A DNA stretch of 64,000 bases from Actinomadura terrae (GCF_022751215.1 NZ_JAICDG010000001.1:1364001-1428000); one strand, 5' to 3'. Counted from the stretch's first letter, positions 24,213 to 32,816 are shown. The notes: generated by a model from the letters alone, not told the origin. Made by a program: numbers and translations.

Positions 24213-24986
24213 CTATGCGGGCCAGTCCGGGTGGCGCTTGTCCAGGAACGCGCGCATGCCCTCCTGCGCCTCGGGCGTCTGGCTCGACGCCGCCATGACC
24301 TCGATCGCGTAGGTGTAGGCGTCGTCCTCCGGACGGTCGAACTGCGCGTACATGGCCTGCTTGCCGAGGGCCTTGCTGCGCGGGCTGCCCTGCGTGGCGC
24401 GCTGGAGCAGGTCCAGGACGGCCTTGTCCAGCTCGGCGTCGGGGACCGTGTAGTTGACCAGGCCCCACTCGGCGGCGGTCGCGGCGTCCACGACCTCGCC
24501 GGTCAGCGCCATCTCGGCGGCGCGCTTGCGGCCGATGTTGTGGGAGATCGCGACCAGCGGCGTGTGGCAGAACCAGCCGCCCTTGCCCCCGGGCGCAGCG
24601 AACCCCGCGCTCTGCGCCGCGACCGCGAGGTCGCAGCTCGCGGCGAGCTGGCAGCCCGCGGCGGTCGCCAGCCCGTGCACGCGGGCGACCACGACCTGCG
24701 GGACGGACTGGATCGTCCGCATCAGGTCCGTGCACGTCCGCAGCAGGGCGCGGACGTCGGCGTGGGACGCGCCCGCCATGTCCGCGAAGTCGTGCCCGGC
24801 GGAGAACACCGGCCCGTTCGCGGCGAGCACGATCCCGCGCGCGTCGGTGGCCGCCACCTCCTCGAACGCGGCGGTGAGCTGGAGCAGGAACGCGCGGGAG
24901 AGGGCGTTGCGGCGGCGGGGGCGGTTCATCGTGACCGTGGTGAACGCGCCGTCGCGCTGGACGAGGACGTCGCTGGCTTCGCTCAT
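24213..24986 (-). CDS. Enoyl-CoA hydratase/isomerase family protein
   Basis: The 257-residue protein has the crotonase fold: VTMNRPRRRNALSRAFLLQL, oxyanion-hole region GPVFSAGHDFADM, and AGCQLAASCDLAVAAQSAGFAAPGGKGGWFC with the second oxyanion glycine. In the place where hydratases carry the two catalytic Glu residues only ambiguous residues are seen (GKGGWFCHTPLVAISHNIG), so another crotonase reaction is possible. It is a single gene. No clear SD precedes ATG 24986; a palindrome GACGT-T-ACGTC sits at 24993-25003, just before the start. Confidence 0.87.
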   Translation of the reverse strand: MSEASDVLVQRDGAFTTVTMNRPRRRNALSRAFLLQLTAAFEEVAATDARGIVLAANGPVFSAGHDFADMAGASHADVRALLRTCTDLMRTIQSVPQVVVARVHGLATAAGCQLAASCDLAVAAQSAGFAAPGGKGGWFCHTPLVAISHNIGRKRAAEMALTGEVVDAATAAEWGLVNYTVPDAELDKAVLDLLQRATQGSPRSKALGKQAMYAQFDRPEDDAYTYAIEVMAASSQTPEAQEGMRAFLDKRHPDWPA

Positions 24987-25093
24987 ATTCGCGACGTTAC
25001 GTCACGGGAAAGACGGGCGCACGGGCCGAATGTCGGAGGTCCGGCGTACCGTGGCCGGGTCCACGGACGCGCCGACGGGGTTGCCGAGGAGGC

Positions 25094-25480
25094 ATGGCCT
25101 TGAAACTGCTCACCGCCACCGACACCGGCCAGGGGTACCGCGACAACGACTTCGACTGGTGCGTCGAGGGAGAACTGGTGCACATCGGGGTCGTCTGCGC
25201 CCGCGACCGGGACGACCCCGACGGCGGCTGCGGCTGCGGCCGCTCGTTCGCCGGGCTGAACTCCCACCGCGCCACCACGACCGCGATGGTCAGGGAGATC
25301 CCCGGGTTCACCGGCGACGACTACGTCGAGGCGATCCGGTCGAGCCTGGAGCAGCAGGGGTGCGATCCCTCGCTCGCCGAGCACGAGGCGGCGCTGCTGC
25401 GCTGCCTGGTGCGCGACTGGCCGGTGGGGGTGATCGTCGAGCGGCGGCTGAATGAGATCGTGGTACGGCAGGTCGTGTAG
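25094..25480 (+). CDS. Conserved hypothetical protein (DUF7715-like), 128 aa
   Basis: It is a soluble actinomycete protein beginning MALKLLTATDTGQGYRDNDF, with WCVEGELVHIGVVCARDRDDPDGGCGCGRSFAGLNSHRATTTA in the middle. The C-x-C-x-C spacing (CGCG near residue 51) and a distant Cys at ~104 could bind metal, but this is not shown. I recall this as an uncharacterised family restricted to actinomycetes. GAGGAGG directly precedes the ATG. The thiamine-binding-like gene starts 21 bases downstream, so they are probably co-transcribed. Confidence 0.7.
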   Translation: MALKLLTATDTGQGYRDNDFDWCVEGELVHIGVVCARDRDDPDGGCGCGRSFAGLNSHRATTTAMVREIPGFTGDDYVEAIRSSLEQQGCDPSLAEHEAALLRCLVRDWPVGVIVERRLNEIVVRQVV

Positions 25481-25501
25481 TCGCAGGCCAGGAGGTGCGT
25501 T

Positions 25502-25798
25502 GTGCTCGTCGCGTTCTCGGTGACCCCGCTCGGCACCGGTGAAGACGTCGGGGAACTCGTCGCGGAGGCGGTGCGGGTGGTGCGGGCCAGCGGCCTGCCC
25601 AACCGGACCGACGCGATGTTCACCACGATCGAGGGGGAGTGGGACGAGGTGATGGCCGTGGTGAAGGCGGCCACCGACGCCGTCGCCGCACGGGCGCCCC
25701 GGGTGAGCCTGGTGGTGAAGGCCGACGTGCGTCCCGGGGTGACGGGCGCGCTCGACGGCAAGGTCGCCTCGGTCGAGCGCTACCTGTCCGACTCCTGA
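25502..25798 (+). CDS. MTH1187-type thiamine-binding protein
   Basis: The 98-residue protein reads [55 protein letters not shown], the ferredoxin-like MTH1187/YkoF fold. The family binds thiamine or hydroxymethylpyrimidine-like ligands as multimers. GTG 25502 has GGAGG at 6 bases. It follows the conserved unknown gene closely and is convergent with the BKACE gene. No thiamine transport gene is seen nearby. Confidence 0.85.
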   Translation: MLVAFSVTPLGTGEDVGELVAEAVRVVRASGLPNRTDAMFTTIEGEWDEVMAVVKAATDAVAARAPRVSLVVKADVRPGVTGALDGKVASVERYLSDS

Positions 25799-25817
25799 CC
25801 GGCGCCCCCTGCCCTGT

Positions 25818-26537
25818 TCAGATCGCGGCTATCAGGGTGCGGGCTGTTTGGACGAGGGTCGTGTTGTCGGGGGCGGGGGAGCCGTCGGGGAGGGTGAGGG
25901 TGTCCTCCAGGCCGATGCGGGTGTCCAGGCCGCGGCGGGCGGCCAGGCGCAGGACGGGCCAGGCGCCGCCGTCCTCGCCGTGCAGCAGGATCGGGCGGTC
26001 GTGTCCGGCGCGCAGGGCGTGCAGGAGGTCCTTGGCGGTCTCCTGCGCGGTCTCCGGGTCGGTGTCGGTGACCTCGGCGAGGACGCGCAGCACCCGGTCC
26101 GCGTGCGGCCAGGCGAGGAACCGTGCGGCCGCCTCGGTGCCGGAGAAGATTCCGGCCTCGATGCCGACGCCCAGGTCGAGGAGGGTCTCGGCGACGAGTT
26201 CGGCGCCCGGCTCGTGGAAGTTCACTGAGGCGTGGTCGGGCAGCACCGTCCAGGAGCGGACGAGCGCGGCGCGGTCGGCGGGGTCGGGTGCGGTCCAGGC
26301 GCCGGTGGTGACGCCGACGGCGATCCCGGGCGCGGCCGCGCGGACGGCGGTGAGGGTCGCCGCGACGTGCGCGGGGTCGAGGGTGTCGGCGCCCGCGGCG
26401 TCCTTGCAGTGGACGTGCGCGTCCCGCGCGCCGACGTCGGCGGCGGCGCGGACGGCCGCGCCCACCGCCGCCGGGGCGACCGGCACGGCCGGGTGGTCGC
26501 TTCCGCTCCGCGTCCCGTTGGGGCAGATCTGCAACAT
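25818..26537 (-). CDS. Beta-keto acid cleavage enzyme (BKACE, DUF849), short form
   Basis: The 239-residue protein has the BKACE TIM-barrel signatures: VAPAAVGAAVRAAADVGARDAHVHCKDAAGADTL with the zinc-binding HxH, VGVTTGAWTAPDP, SVNFHEPGAELVAETLLDLGVGIEAGIF, ILLHGEDGGAWPVLRLAARRGLDTRIGLEDTLTLPDG. Family members cleave a beta-keto acid with acetyl-CoA, as in lysine fermentation. It is shorter than the usual 270-310 residues, lacking the N-terminal barrel start. Substrate unknown. Confidence 0.85.
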   Translation of the reverse strand: MLQICPNGTRSGSDHPAVPVAPAAVGAAVRAAADVGARDAHVHCKDAAGADTLDPAHVAATLTAVRAAAPGIAVGVTTGAWTAPDPADRAALVRSWTVLPDHASVNFHEPGAELVAETLLDLGVGIEAGIFSGTEAAARFLAWPHADRVLRVLAEVTDTDPETAQETAKDLLHALRAGHDRPILLHGEDGGAWPVLRLAARRGLDTRIGLEDTLTLPDGSPAPDNTTLVQTARTLIAAI

Positions 26538-26561
26538 GGACCGATCATCTCAGCCGGCGGG

Positions 26562-28562
26562 TCACGGCGTGATCATGCAGGGGCCTCCTCCGCACACGTC
26601 CACGACCCGGCCGGTGGTCAGGAAGATCGCCTTCTGGCGGCGGGCGTCGGCGCTGTGGCGGGGGTCGGAGTGGGGGTCGCGGCCCTGGGAGGGCGGCGTG
26701 TTCGTCGGCGGCGGGGCGGGGGAGCCGCTGTCCCACACGACGATCGCGGACCCCTCGTAGGACGAGCCGAACCGGCGGATGCCCCAGAACGGGACGCGGT
26801 CGGGGCTGCGGCCGGGCGTGAGGAACGGGGCGTGCACGCGGGCGCCGATCGTCCGGGCCTCGACCTCGGCGGCGACGGTGGCGACCTGGTGGTCGCCGAA
26901 CGCGGTGTGCATGAGCACACGGTGCGGGGGCGTCCCCGGCAGCGGCCGTCCGGTGAGGTGCAGGGCGTAGCCGTCGGCCTCGCCCCGGTCCCACAGCATC
27001 TGGAGCAGCCCCAGCCCGATCTGCTGGTCGAGCTTGTCGGGGTAGGACGCGTCGAGCGCCTTGCCGAACGCGCCGAAGTCGACGCTGCGGTTGAGCAGGG
27101 TGCTGTAGTTCATCGCCGGGACGCCGAGGGCGGCGCGCCGGATGTCGGGGGACACGGCGGTCAGCGCCCCGCCCATGATCCCGCCCTGGCTGTTGCCGTC
27201 GTAGGCCAGCGGCGCCCCTGTGTCGATGAGGGATTCGCCCGAGTCGTTCTGGAACGCCTTGTCGGACGCGAAGCCGCGGGTCATCGCGCGGCCGAGGACG
27301 ACGAAGCCCAGCAGGCCCTGCTGGAGGCGGTCGGCGACCGTCCGGAAGTGGGTGAGGTCGGCGAGCGCCGCGAGGTCGTTCGGGATGTCCTCGTCGGCCA
27401 TGCCGATCCACTTCGTCGCGCAGAACACGAAGCCGTGCTCGGCCGCCATCTGCTCGACGTCGACCGCGCCCGCCTCCCGCTCGCTGCCGAGCAGCCCGTG
27501 CCCGTAGAGGGCGGGACGGGCGGGTTCGCGGAACGCCGATTTCGGGATCTCGCACTGGAACGGGACGGCCTGGTCGTTGCCCGGCAGCCGGGCCGGGAGC
27601 CCGTCGGGCCCGCGGTGGAAGGCCGATCCGGGCGGGCCGCCGGGCTTGTCGAGGTAGCTGGGCGTCCACACGACGCCCTTCACCTCGCGGCCGATCAGCC
27701 CGTTCACGTTGTCGGTCACGCTCGTCACCTGGAATTTGGGGGACCGGCCGTCGAGGCCGCGCAGGGTCTCGTCGCGGATGTGCAGCATCGACCCGGTCAG
27801 GCCCTCCCGGCTCGCGACGGTGAAGTCCCAGGCCAGGTAGAGGCCGTCGCGCTCCACGCCGTTCGCGGCGAGGTCGTCGAGGACGCGCCGCTCGGCCCGC
27901 TGCCGCCCGCTCAGCGGGTCGGACGCGGGCAGCGTCGGGCCGAGAATCCGCCTGAACGCCGCGCCCGGTTCGATCAGGCTGCCGGACGCGTCGCGCAGGT
28001 TCCGCAGCGCGACGACGTAGCGGTGCCCCTCCTGGAAGTTGCGCGCCGGGCGGACGATCAGCGCCTTGCGGGCGTCGGGCGCGTTCGCGTCCAGCTCTGC
28101 CCAGTAGGGCCAGCGCTCCCCGGTCTCGGTGTCGAGGACGACGATCGGCGCGTCCGGGCGCAGCGACGCGCCGATGTCGGTGACCGGCGCCGCGCCGCTG
28201 CGCGCCAGGTCGACGCCCGGGACGCGGCTGAGCAGCATCGAGCCGGGGGAGAACCCGTCCGCGCGGTTCCACTCGTCGGGCGCGACGGGCACGCCGGACG
28301 CGTTGCGGAGCGTCGTCCGCATGTGGACACGGCGGCCGGTGGGCGTGTCCGGATCCCGCACCGTGTACCAGTTGTTCGGGAACGGGAGCAGGCAGGCGGC
28401 CGGGTCGATCGGGTCGCAGCCGTCGTCCGCGCGCGGGGCGGCGGCCCTGGCAGGCGGCGTGATCAGGGCCGCGAGCGTCACGGCGGCGGTCAGGACGGCG
28501 GTCAGGGTGCGCGGGAGCAACGTCCACCTCCGGGGGATGCGGGACGTACAGCGCCCGATCAT
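26562..28562 (-). CDS. Secreted alpha/beta-hydrolase-like protein, 666 aa
   Basis: A Sec signal peptide (cleavage near ARAAAP, residue ~41) leads a large extracytoplasmic protein. The first half (PIDPAACLLPFPNNWYTV) is of unrecognised fold. The second half looks like a serine hydrolase: YGHGLLGSEREAGAV (oxyanion-type HG), nucleophile elbow AYDGNSQGGIMGGAL (GxSxGG), and a late His in MHTAFGDHQVATV. The C-terminus holds a Cys pair near the end (VVDVCGGGPCMITP). The triad is plausible but not proven. RBS GGGGAA precedes ATG 28562; the longer upstream frame is a shadow of the next gene. Confidence 0.7.
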   Translation of the reverse strand: MIGRCTSRIPRRWTLLPRTLTAVLTAAVTLAALITPPARAAAPRADDGCDPIDPAACLLPFPNNWYTVRDPDTPTGRRVHMRTTLRNASGVPVAPDEWNRADGFSPGSMLLSRVPGVDLARSGAAPVTDIGASLRPDAPIVVLDTETGERWPYWAELDANAPDARKALIVRPARNFQEGHRYVVALRNLRDASGSLIEPGAAFRRILGPTLPASDPLSGRQRAERRVLDDLAANGVERDGLYLAWDFTVASREGLTGSMLHIRDETLRGLDGRSPKFQVTSVTDNVNGLIGREVKGVVWTPSYLDKPGGPPGSAFHRGPDGLPARLPGNDQAVPFQCEIPKSAFREPARPALYGHGLLGSEREAGAVDVEQMAAEHGFVFCATKWIGMADEDIPNDLAALADLTHFRTVADRLQQGLLGFVVLGRAMTRGFASDKAFQNDSGESLIDTGAPLAYDGNSQGGIMGGALTAVSPDIRRAALGVPAMNYSTLLNRSVDFGAFGKALDASYPDKLDQQIGLGLLQMLWDRGEADGYALHLTGRPLPGTPPHRVLMHTAFGDHQVATVAAEVEARTIGARVHAPFLTPGRSPDRVPFWGIRRFGSSYEGSAIVVWDSGSPAPPPTNTPPSQGRDPHSDPRHSADARRQKAIFLTTGRVVDVCGGGPCMITP

Positions 28563-28582
28563 GGACGTTCCCCGGCGGCGGG

Positions 28583-29848
28583 TCAATGGGCGGCCCCGAG
28601 CGGTGCCGCCGCGCGCTTGCCGGCGGACGTCGGCCCGTACGAGCGGAGGACGACCGGCGCCCCGAGCGCGTCCTCGATCGTCTCCTCCGCGCGGCCGAGC
28701 GGCGCGTAGACGGGACGGGCGGCGAACAGGCGCCGGGTCAGCGCCGCCTGGCGGTCCAGGTCCCCCGTGCCCGCCGGGAGCCGTGCGACCTGTTCGCCGT
28801 CCATCGCGTAGGCCCGGCAGACGCGCAGGTCGGGACGTGCCCCTGCGACGTCCAGATGCGTGACCGCCAGGCCGTCGACGCCGCCGCACGCCTCCAGCGC
28901 GTACCGGAGCGCGACGGCGTCGAGGTGCCCGACGCGGAACGCCCCCTGCCAGCGGCCCGTCCCGTTGTGCGGGTCGGGCAGCGCGCCGGTGAGCGCCGCG
29001 TCCTCGGTGACGAACGGCCCCGGGCCGTGGCGTGTCGCGTACGCGCGCAGCACGCCGAGCCGGGTCGCGGTCGCGTCGGCCTCGCCGAGGAGGGCCTCGG
29101 CGTTCGCGAACGTCGTCGTCGACCACGTCGTGTACGGGTGGAAGCCGTGCCACTCGTCCAGCAGGACGCCCTGCGCGCCCTCGAACACCGCGTCGCCCTC
29201 CCGCAGGACGCCGCGCAGGTGCTCGCCGCCGACGATCCGGACGTGCTCGGCGAACGCGGCGAACGCGTCCGCGCACGCCTCCACGTCCGGGACGTCCTCG
29301 CCCGATCCCGCCGGGAACGCGTCGTGGTACCAGTCGCGGAGCGCGGCGAGGCGGCGCCGCAGCCGGACGGGGGACAGGCAGTCGCCCGCGCGGGGCGCGT
29401 CGTCGTGGTCGAGCGCGTAGGACGCCGTCTCACCGACGCCCATCCCGCACGACCCGTGCCGGGCCGCGCCGCGCGCCGCCTCCCGTGCCCGGTTGGCGGC
29501 GCGGTGGTAGGGCGTGGTCAGCAGCGCGTCGCGGTCGACGGTCAGCCGGGCGAGCGCGTCGTCCACCCCGAGTTCGCGCAGATGCTCGGCCTCGGCGGCG
29601 AGCGCCAGCGGGTCCACGAGCATGAACCGCGACAGGTGCGTCCGGACGCCCGGCGTGAACGTGCCCGACCCGAACTGCGCGAACGTGTGGTGCCGCGCGT
29701 CCGCCAAGACGACGTTGTGCGCCGCCTGCGCGCCCCCGTTGAACCGCACGACCGTCGGCGGCGCCGGGGACGCGGCGCACAGGTGGTCGACGACCGTGCC
29801 CTTGCCCGCGTCCCCGAAGCCGAGGTCCACGACGATGACGTGGCCCAT
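28583..29848 (-). CDS. Adenylosuccinate-synthetase-like protein with altered active site
   Basis: The 421-residue protein follows PurA end to end: DLGFGDAGKGTVVD aligns with QWGDEGKGKIVD, FNGGAQAAHNVV with GGNNAGHT, EGAQGVLLDEWHGFHPY with EGAQGTLLDxxHGTYPY, GPGPFVTE with GxGPFPTE, and VGHLDAVALRYALEACGGVDGLAVTHLDV with the GWFDxVxxRYA...LTKLD region. The catalytic Asp and His are kept, but the Glu and last Lys of GDEGKGK and the aspartate-binding GRPR loop are changed. It may act on a modified substrate. AGGAG overlaps the vWA stop, 9 bases before ATG 29848. It is the last gene of a four-gene operon, not the housekeeping purA. Confidence 0.8.
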   Translation of the reverse strand: MGHVIVVDLGFGDAGKGTVVDHLCAASPAPPTVVRFNGGAQAAHNVVLADARHHTFAQFGSGTFTPGVRTHLSRFMLVDPLALAAEAEHLRELGVDDALARLTVDRDALLTTPYHRAANRAREAARGAARHGSCGMGVGETASYALDHDDAPRAGDCLSPVRLRRRLAALRDWYHDAFPAGSGEDVPDVEACADAFAAFAEHVRIVGGEHLRGVLREGDAVFEGAQGVLLDEWHGFHPYTTWSTTTFANAEALLGEADATATRLGVLRAYATRHGPGPFVTEDAALTGALPDPHNGTGRWQGAFRVGHLDAVALRYALEACGGVDGLAVTHLDVAGARPDLRVCRAYAMDGEQVARLPAGTGDLDRQAALTRRLFAARPVYAPLGRAEETIEDALGAPVVLRSYGPTSAGKRAAAPLGAAH

Positions 29849-29859
29849 GCCCGTGACTC

Positions 29860-30831
29860 CTAGAGCCGCGTCGTCGCGGACGGCCCGGACGCGTCCAGCC
29901 CCGGCGGCGTGGCCGACACCGCGACCGGCGCGCGCGAGGCGTCCAGCCGGGCCAGCGCGCGCGAGACCGACGCCCCCGCGTCCGACCCCGCCTCCGCCAG
30001 GTGCTCCAGGCCCTCGTCGAGGTCGATCGCGTCCTCGCCGAGCCCGATCGTCAGCGCGATCGTCTCGCAGACCGCGCCCGGGTCGTCCAGGTAGAGGACG
30101 TGCTGGCCGAGGAGTTCCTGCCAGAAGTCCTTCAGCTCGCGCTTGCCGGAGTGGTAGCCGCCTTCGGGGATGATGAAGTACACCTCGTACATCCGCTGGA
30201 GCTCGCGGACCATGTCGGCGATCGGGACGTCCGCCTCGGCCTCGTCCCCGATGATCTTCGCGATCTCGCTCCGCCGCACCTTCGGGTAGCCCAGCTCGTC
30301 GCCGATCATGAACAGGTAGCCGCGCTTCCCCCGCTTCTCGTAGCAGTCGATCGCGGTGTGCCGGGCCATGAAGTACATCGCGAGCTCGTAGGACTCGCGC
30401 ATCTGCCCGCCGCCCCCGCCCTCCAGCAGGATCTTGCCGAGGTCGTCGTCCATCCGGTTGTCGGCCTCGAACTGGCCGACCTGGAGCGGCGCCCGGTCGC
30501 AGGTCGCGTCGCCGACCGCGCCGAACAGGATGTGCGGGTGCTCGACGTACCCCTTGCGCAGCAGCAGCCCGAGCAGGTCGGGCAGCTTGGTCTGGAGCGT
30601 GCGCGGCACGCCGCCCATCGAGCCCGTCACGTCGAACAGCACCGCGATCGCCAGCGACTCGGGGTGGCCCTCGGAGTCCCGGCTCTCCCGGACGGTCACG
30701 CCGCGCGGGTCGAGGTCGGGGTGGACGGTGGTCGCGCCGCCGTCGCTGTAGGCGAACGCGCTCGTGCCGGTCGCCGCCTGGTAGCTGCGGCGCGCGGCGT
30801 AGACGTCGGTGGACCAGTTACCGCTTCCCAT
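29860..30831 (-). CDS. von Willebrand factor A (vWA) domain protein
   Basis: The 323-residue cytoplasmic protein has a vWA core: AIAVLFDVTGSMGGVPRTLQTKLPDLL gives the MIDAS motif DxTGSM, with GDATCDRAPLQVGQFEADNRMDDDLGKILLEGGGGGQMRESYELAMYF supplying the second and third metal-site loops. It ends in an Ala-rich disordered tail. Such proteins usually scaffold metal-dependent assemblies. ATG 30831 lies within the end of the J-domain/kinase gene (14-base overlap), its GGAG also inside that gene, so translation is coupled. The PurA-like gene follows after 11 bases. Confidence 0.85.
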   Translation of the reverse strand: MGSGNWSTDVYAARRSYQAATGTSAFAYSDGGATTVHPDLDPRGVTVRESRDSEGHPESLAIAVLFDVTGSMGGVPRTLQTKLPDLLGLLLRKGYVEHPHILFGAVGDATCDRAPLQVGQFEADNRMDDDLGKILLEGGGGGQMRESYELAMYFMARHTAIDCYEKRGKRGYLFMIGDELGYPKVRRSEIAKIIGDEAEADVPIADMVRELQRMYEVYFIIPEGGYHSGKRELKDFWQELLGQHVLYLDDPGAVCETIALTIGLGEDAIDLDEGLEHLAEAGSDAGASVSRALARLDASRAPVAVSATPPGLDASGPSATTRL

Positions 30832-31873
30832 GGTCGTCTCCTTCAGTTTCGTTCGGCAGGTGGAAGGGGCGGAAGCGGCGGGGGCCGTAGAGCCGTTCGA
30901 GCAGCTCGTCCAGCTCCTCCAGCAGCCGCCAGGCGTCGGACGGGCGGCGCCGCTGCGCGGGCAGCAGGCAGCCCCGCGCGAACGCGCGCATCGCCTTCGG
31001 CGCCCGGTCGCCCATCAGCTCGGTCATGCATCGGGTGGCCATGAAGATGTCGGTGGCGGGCGACGCGGTCTCGCGGCCCGGAACCTCCGGCGGATACCAG
31101 TCGGCGTACCGGTCGACCATCGCCGGGACGCGTCCCGACGGGTCGGTGCCCGCGTAGCAGCCGGGCACCGAGTAGCACCAGTCGACGAGGACCAGCCCGT
31201 GCTCGGCCGGGTGGATCATGACGTGCTCGGGGAGCACCGCGCCGTGCAGCACGCCCGCGCGGTGCGCGAACCCGAGCCCGACGAGCAGCCGCCGCCACAT
31301 CCAGGCCGCGTCGCGCGGGTCGAGGCCGCCGGGGAACGCCCGCCGGACCTCGGCGAGCGTGCGGAAGCCCTCCAGCGCGGCGAGCGCGTTGACCGGGCGC
31401 TGCGCGCCGGACGCCTCGTCCCGGTGGCGGAACGACTCGACCAGGCGCGGGACGTACGGCAGGAACCGCCCGTCGCCGTCCTTGGGGAGCTGCCGCAGCG
31501 CCACCGCCTCGCGTTCGAGGAGGTCGCCGTCGCGCGGGTCGCGCGGCATCTTCAGCAGTACCCGCGCGCCCTCCGGCTCCGCCGCGTACAGCTGTGCGAG
31601 GTCGCCGCCGATCGGGTCGCCGGTGAGCCGGTAGGAGTGCCGCCGGGTGGTGATCACGGACGGGTCGGCGCCGGTGTAGGCCCGCCACAGCGCGGTCAGC
31701 CGGACGAACGCCTCGCGCGTGCGCCCCTGCGTCGCGTCCGGGTGGACGAGCCGCGCCAGCCGCCGGTAGCGGCGCGCGGCCTCGGCGGCGTCGGCGCCGA
31801 ACAGGTCCGCCGGGACGCGGGCCCGGTCGAGCCGGGTGAGCGCCTCGTCCAGCTCGCGGACGCGCGGTGTCAT
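30818..31873 (-). CDS. J-domain / protein-kinase-like fusion
   Basis: The 351-residue protein starts with a J-like domain: AARRYRRLARLVHPDATQGRTREAFVRLTALWRAYTG, including the HPD that stimulates Hsp70. From ~80 on it is kinase-like: ARVLLKMPRD (beta-3 Lys), LLEREAVAL (alpha-C Glu), HRAGVLHGAVLPEHVMIHP in place of the HRDxKxxN catalytic loop and LVDWCYSV in place of DFG. The HRD Asp is gone (HGA), so it may be a pseudokinase. ATG 31873 overlaps the NUDIX stop (ATGA) and has GAGGAGGAGA upstream. It is the second gene of the NUDIX-J/kinase-vWA-PurA-like operon. Confidence 0.85.
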   Translation of the reverse strand: MTPRVRELDEALTRLDRARVPADLFGADAAEAARRYRRLARLVHPDATQGRTREAFVRLTALWRAYTGADPSVITTRRHSYRLTGDPIGGDLAQLYAAEPEGARVLLKMPRDPRDGDLLEREAVALRQLPKDGDGRFLPYVPRLVESFRHRDEASGAQRPVNALAALEGFRTLAEVRRAFPGGLDPRDAAWMWRRLLVGLGFAHRAGVLHGAVLPEHVMIHPAEHGLVLVDWCYSVPGCYAGTDPSGRVPAMVDRYADWYPPEVPGRETASPATDIFMATRCMTELMGDRAPKAMRAFARGCLLPAQRRRPSDAWRLLEELDELLERLYGPRRFRPFHLPNETEGDDHGKR

Positions 31874-32703
31874 CGGATCTCCTCCTCGCGGCTCGGGCGC
31901 AGCAGCGCCGGGTGCAGCAGCCGGGCGTCGCCCGCCCGGTAGAGCCGGGGCCGGGGCCCGCCGCGCCGCCCGCCCTTGTCGGACGTCGCGCCCGTGCTCT
32001 CCACGAACCCGGGCACCGACAGGACCTTCCGGTGGAAGTTGCCGGCGTGCAGCTCCTCGCCCCACACGGCCTCGTAGACGGCGCGCAGCTCGGGGATCGT
32101 GAACTCGGGCGCGCAGAAGGCCGTCGCGAGCGGCGCGTACTCCAGCTTGGCGCGGGCCCGCTCCAGCCCGTCCGACAGGATGCGCGCGTGGTCGAACGCC
32201 AGCCGCCGGGTGGTGCCGGGGCGCTGGTCGCCCGCCTCGGTCAGGCCGAGCGCGCCGACCGCGACCCACGCGGCGTCGGCCGCGTCGCCGCCCGCCTGCG
32301 GGTCGGGCAGCTCCGGCGCGAACGCCAGGTAGGCGACGGAGATGACGCGCATGCGCGGGTCGCGTCCCGGCGCGCCGTAGGTGCCGAGCTGCTCCAGGTG
32401 GACGCGGCCGAGCTCCCCGCCCTTGGCGCTGAGCCCGGTCTCCTCGGCCAGCTCGCGGACCGCCGCCTCCGACAGGTCCTCGGCCTCGGTGCCTTGCAGC
32501 GGCCCGCCCGCCTGGACGAACCCGCCGGGCAGCGCCCACATCCCCGCGAAGGGCGCGGCGCCGCGCCGCACCAGCAGCACGTGCAGGGCGCCGTCGCGGA
32601 TCGTCAGGGACACCACGTCCACGGTCACCGAGACCGGGTCGTAGTCGCGCGGATCGTAGTTCGCCAGGAACTCGCTCTCGTCGCGTCCCGGATCCGGGGT
32701 CAT
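31870..32703 (-). CDS. NUDIX-wHTH regulator (NrtR-like)
   Basis: The 277-residue protein has a NUDIX domain with LPGGFVQAGGPLQGTEAEDLSEAAVRELAEETGL (the box is stretched after GG, with REL.EETGL intact) and a C-terminal winged helix, FTIPELRAVYEAVWGEELHAGNFHRKVLSVPGFVE. This fusion is the NrtR/ADP-ribose-sensing regulator plan. It may bind rather than hydrolyse a nucleotide ligand. It is first in the operon, with GGGAG before ATG 32703 and a palindrome 39 bases upstream that may be its operator. Confidence 0.85.
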   Translation of the reverse strand: MTPDPGRDESEFLANYDPRDYDPVSVTVDVVSLTIRDGALHVLLVRRGAAPFAGMWALPGGFVQAGGPLQGTEAEDLSEAAVRELAEETGLSAKGGELGRVHLEQLGTYGAPGRDPRMRVISVAYLAFAPELPDPQAGGDAADAAWVAVGALGLTEAGDQRPGTTRRLAFDHARILSDGLERARAKLEYAPLATAFCAPEFTIPELRAVYEAVWGEELHAGNFHRKVLSVPGFVESTGATSDKGGRRGGPRPRLYRAGDARLLHPALLRPSREEEIR

Positions 32704-32741
32704 CCGCCTGCTCCCTGTCGTCGGACTCGTACTGAGTAAGT

Positions 32742-32752
32742 CTCAAGTTGAG
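32742..32752. promoter_or_regulatory. Palindrome CTCAAGTTGAG upstream of the NUDIX operon
   Basis: A perfect 11-bp palindrome sits in an AT-richer stretch (32725-32775) just before the operon's first gene. GAGT/ACTC-like half-sites flank it (ACTGAGTAAG, GAGTTCATCTC). Given that the first gene encodes a NUDIX-wHTH regulator, autoregulation through this site is a reasonable inference. Confidence 0.4.
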
Positions 32753-32816
32753 TTCATCTCGATATGAGAAGAACATAGCCCGGCGGGCGGCCGGGTGTCC
32801 AGCCCTTTCGGAAAGG

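Noticed and set aside
28860..29420. Plus-strand open frames opposite the PurA-like gene.
   Set aside because: Ser/Arg/Pro-rich shadow products; the opposite frame has strong PurA-family motifs and a good RBS.
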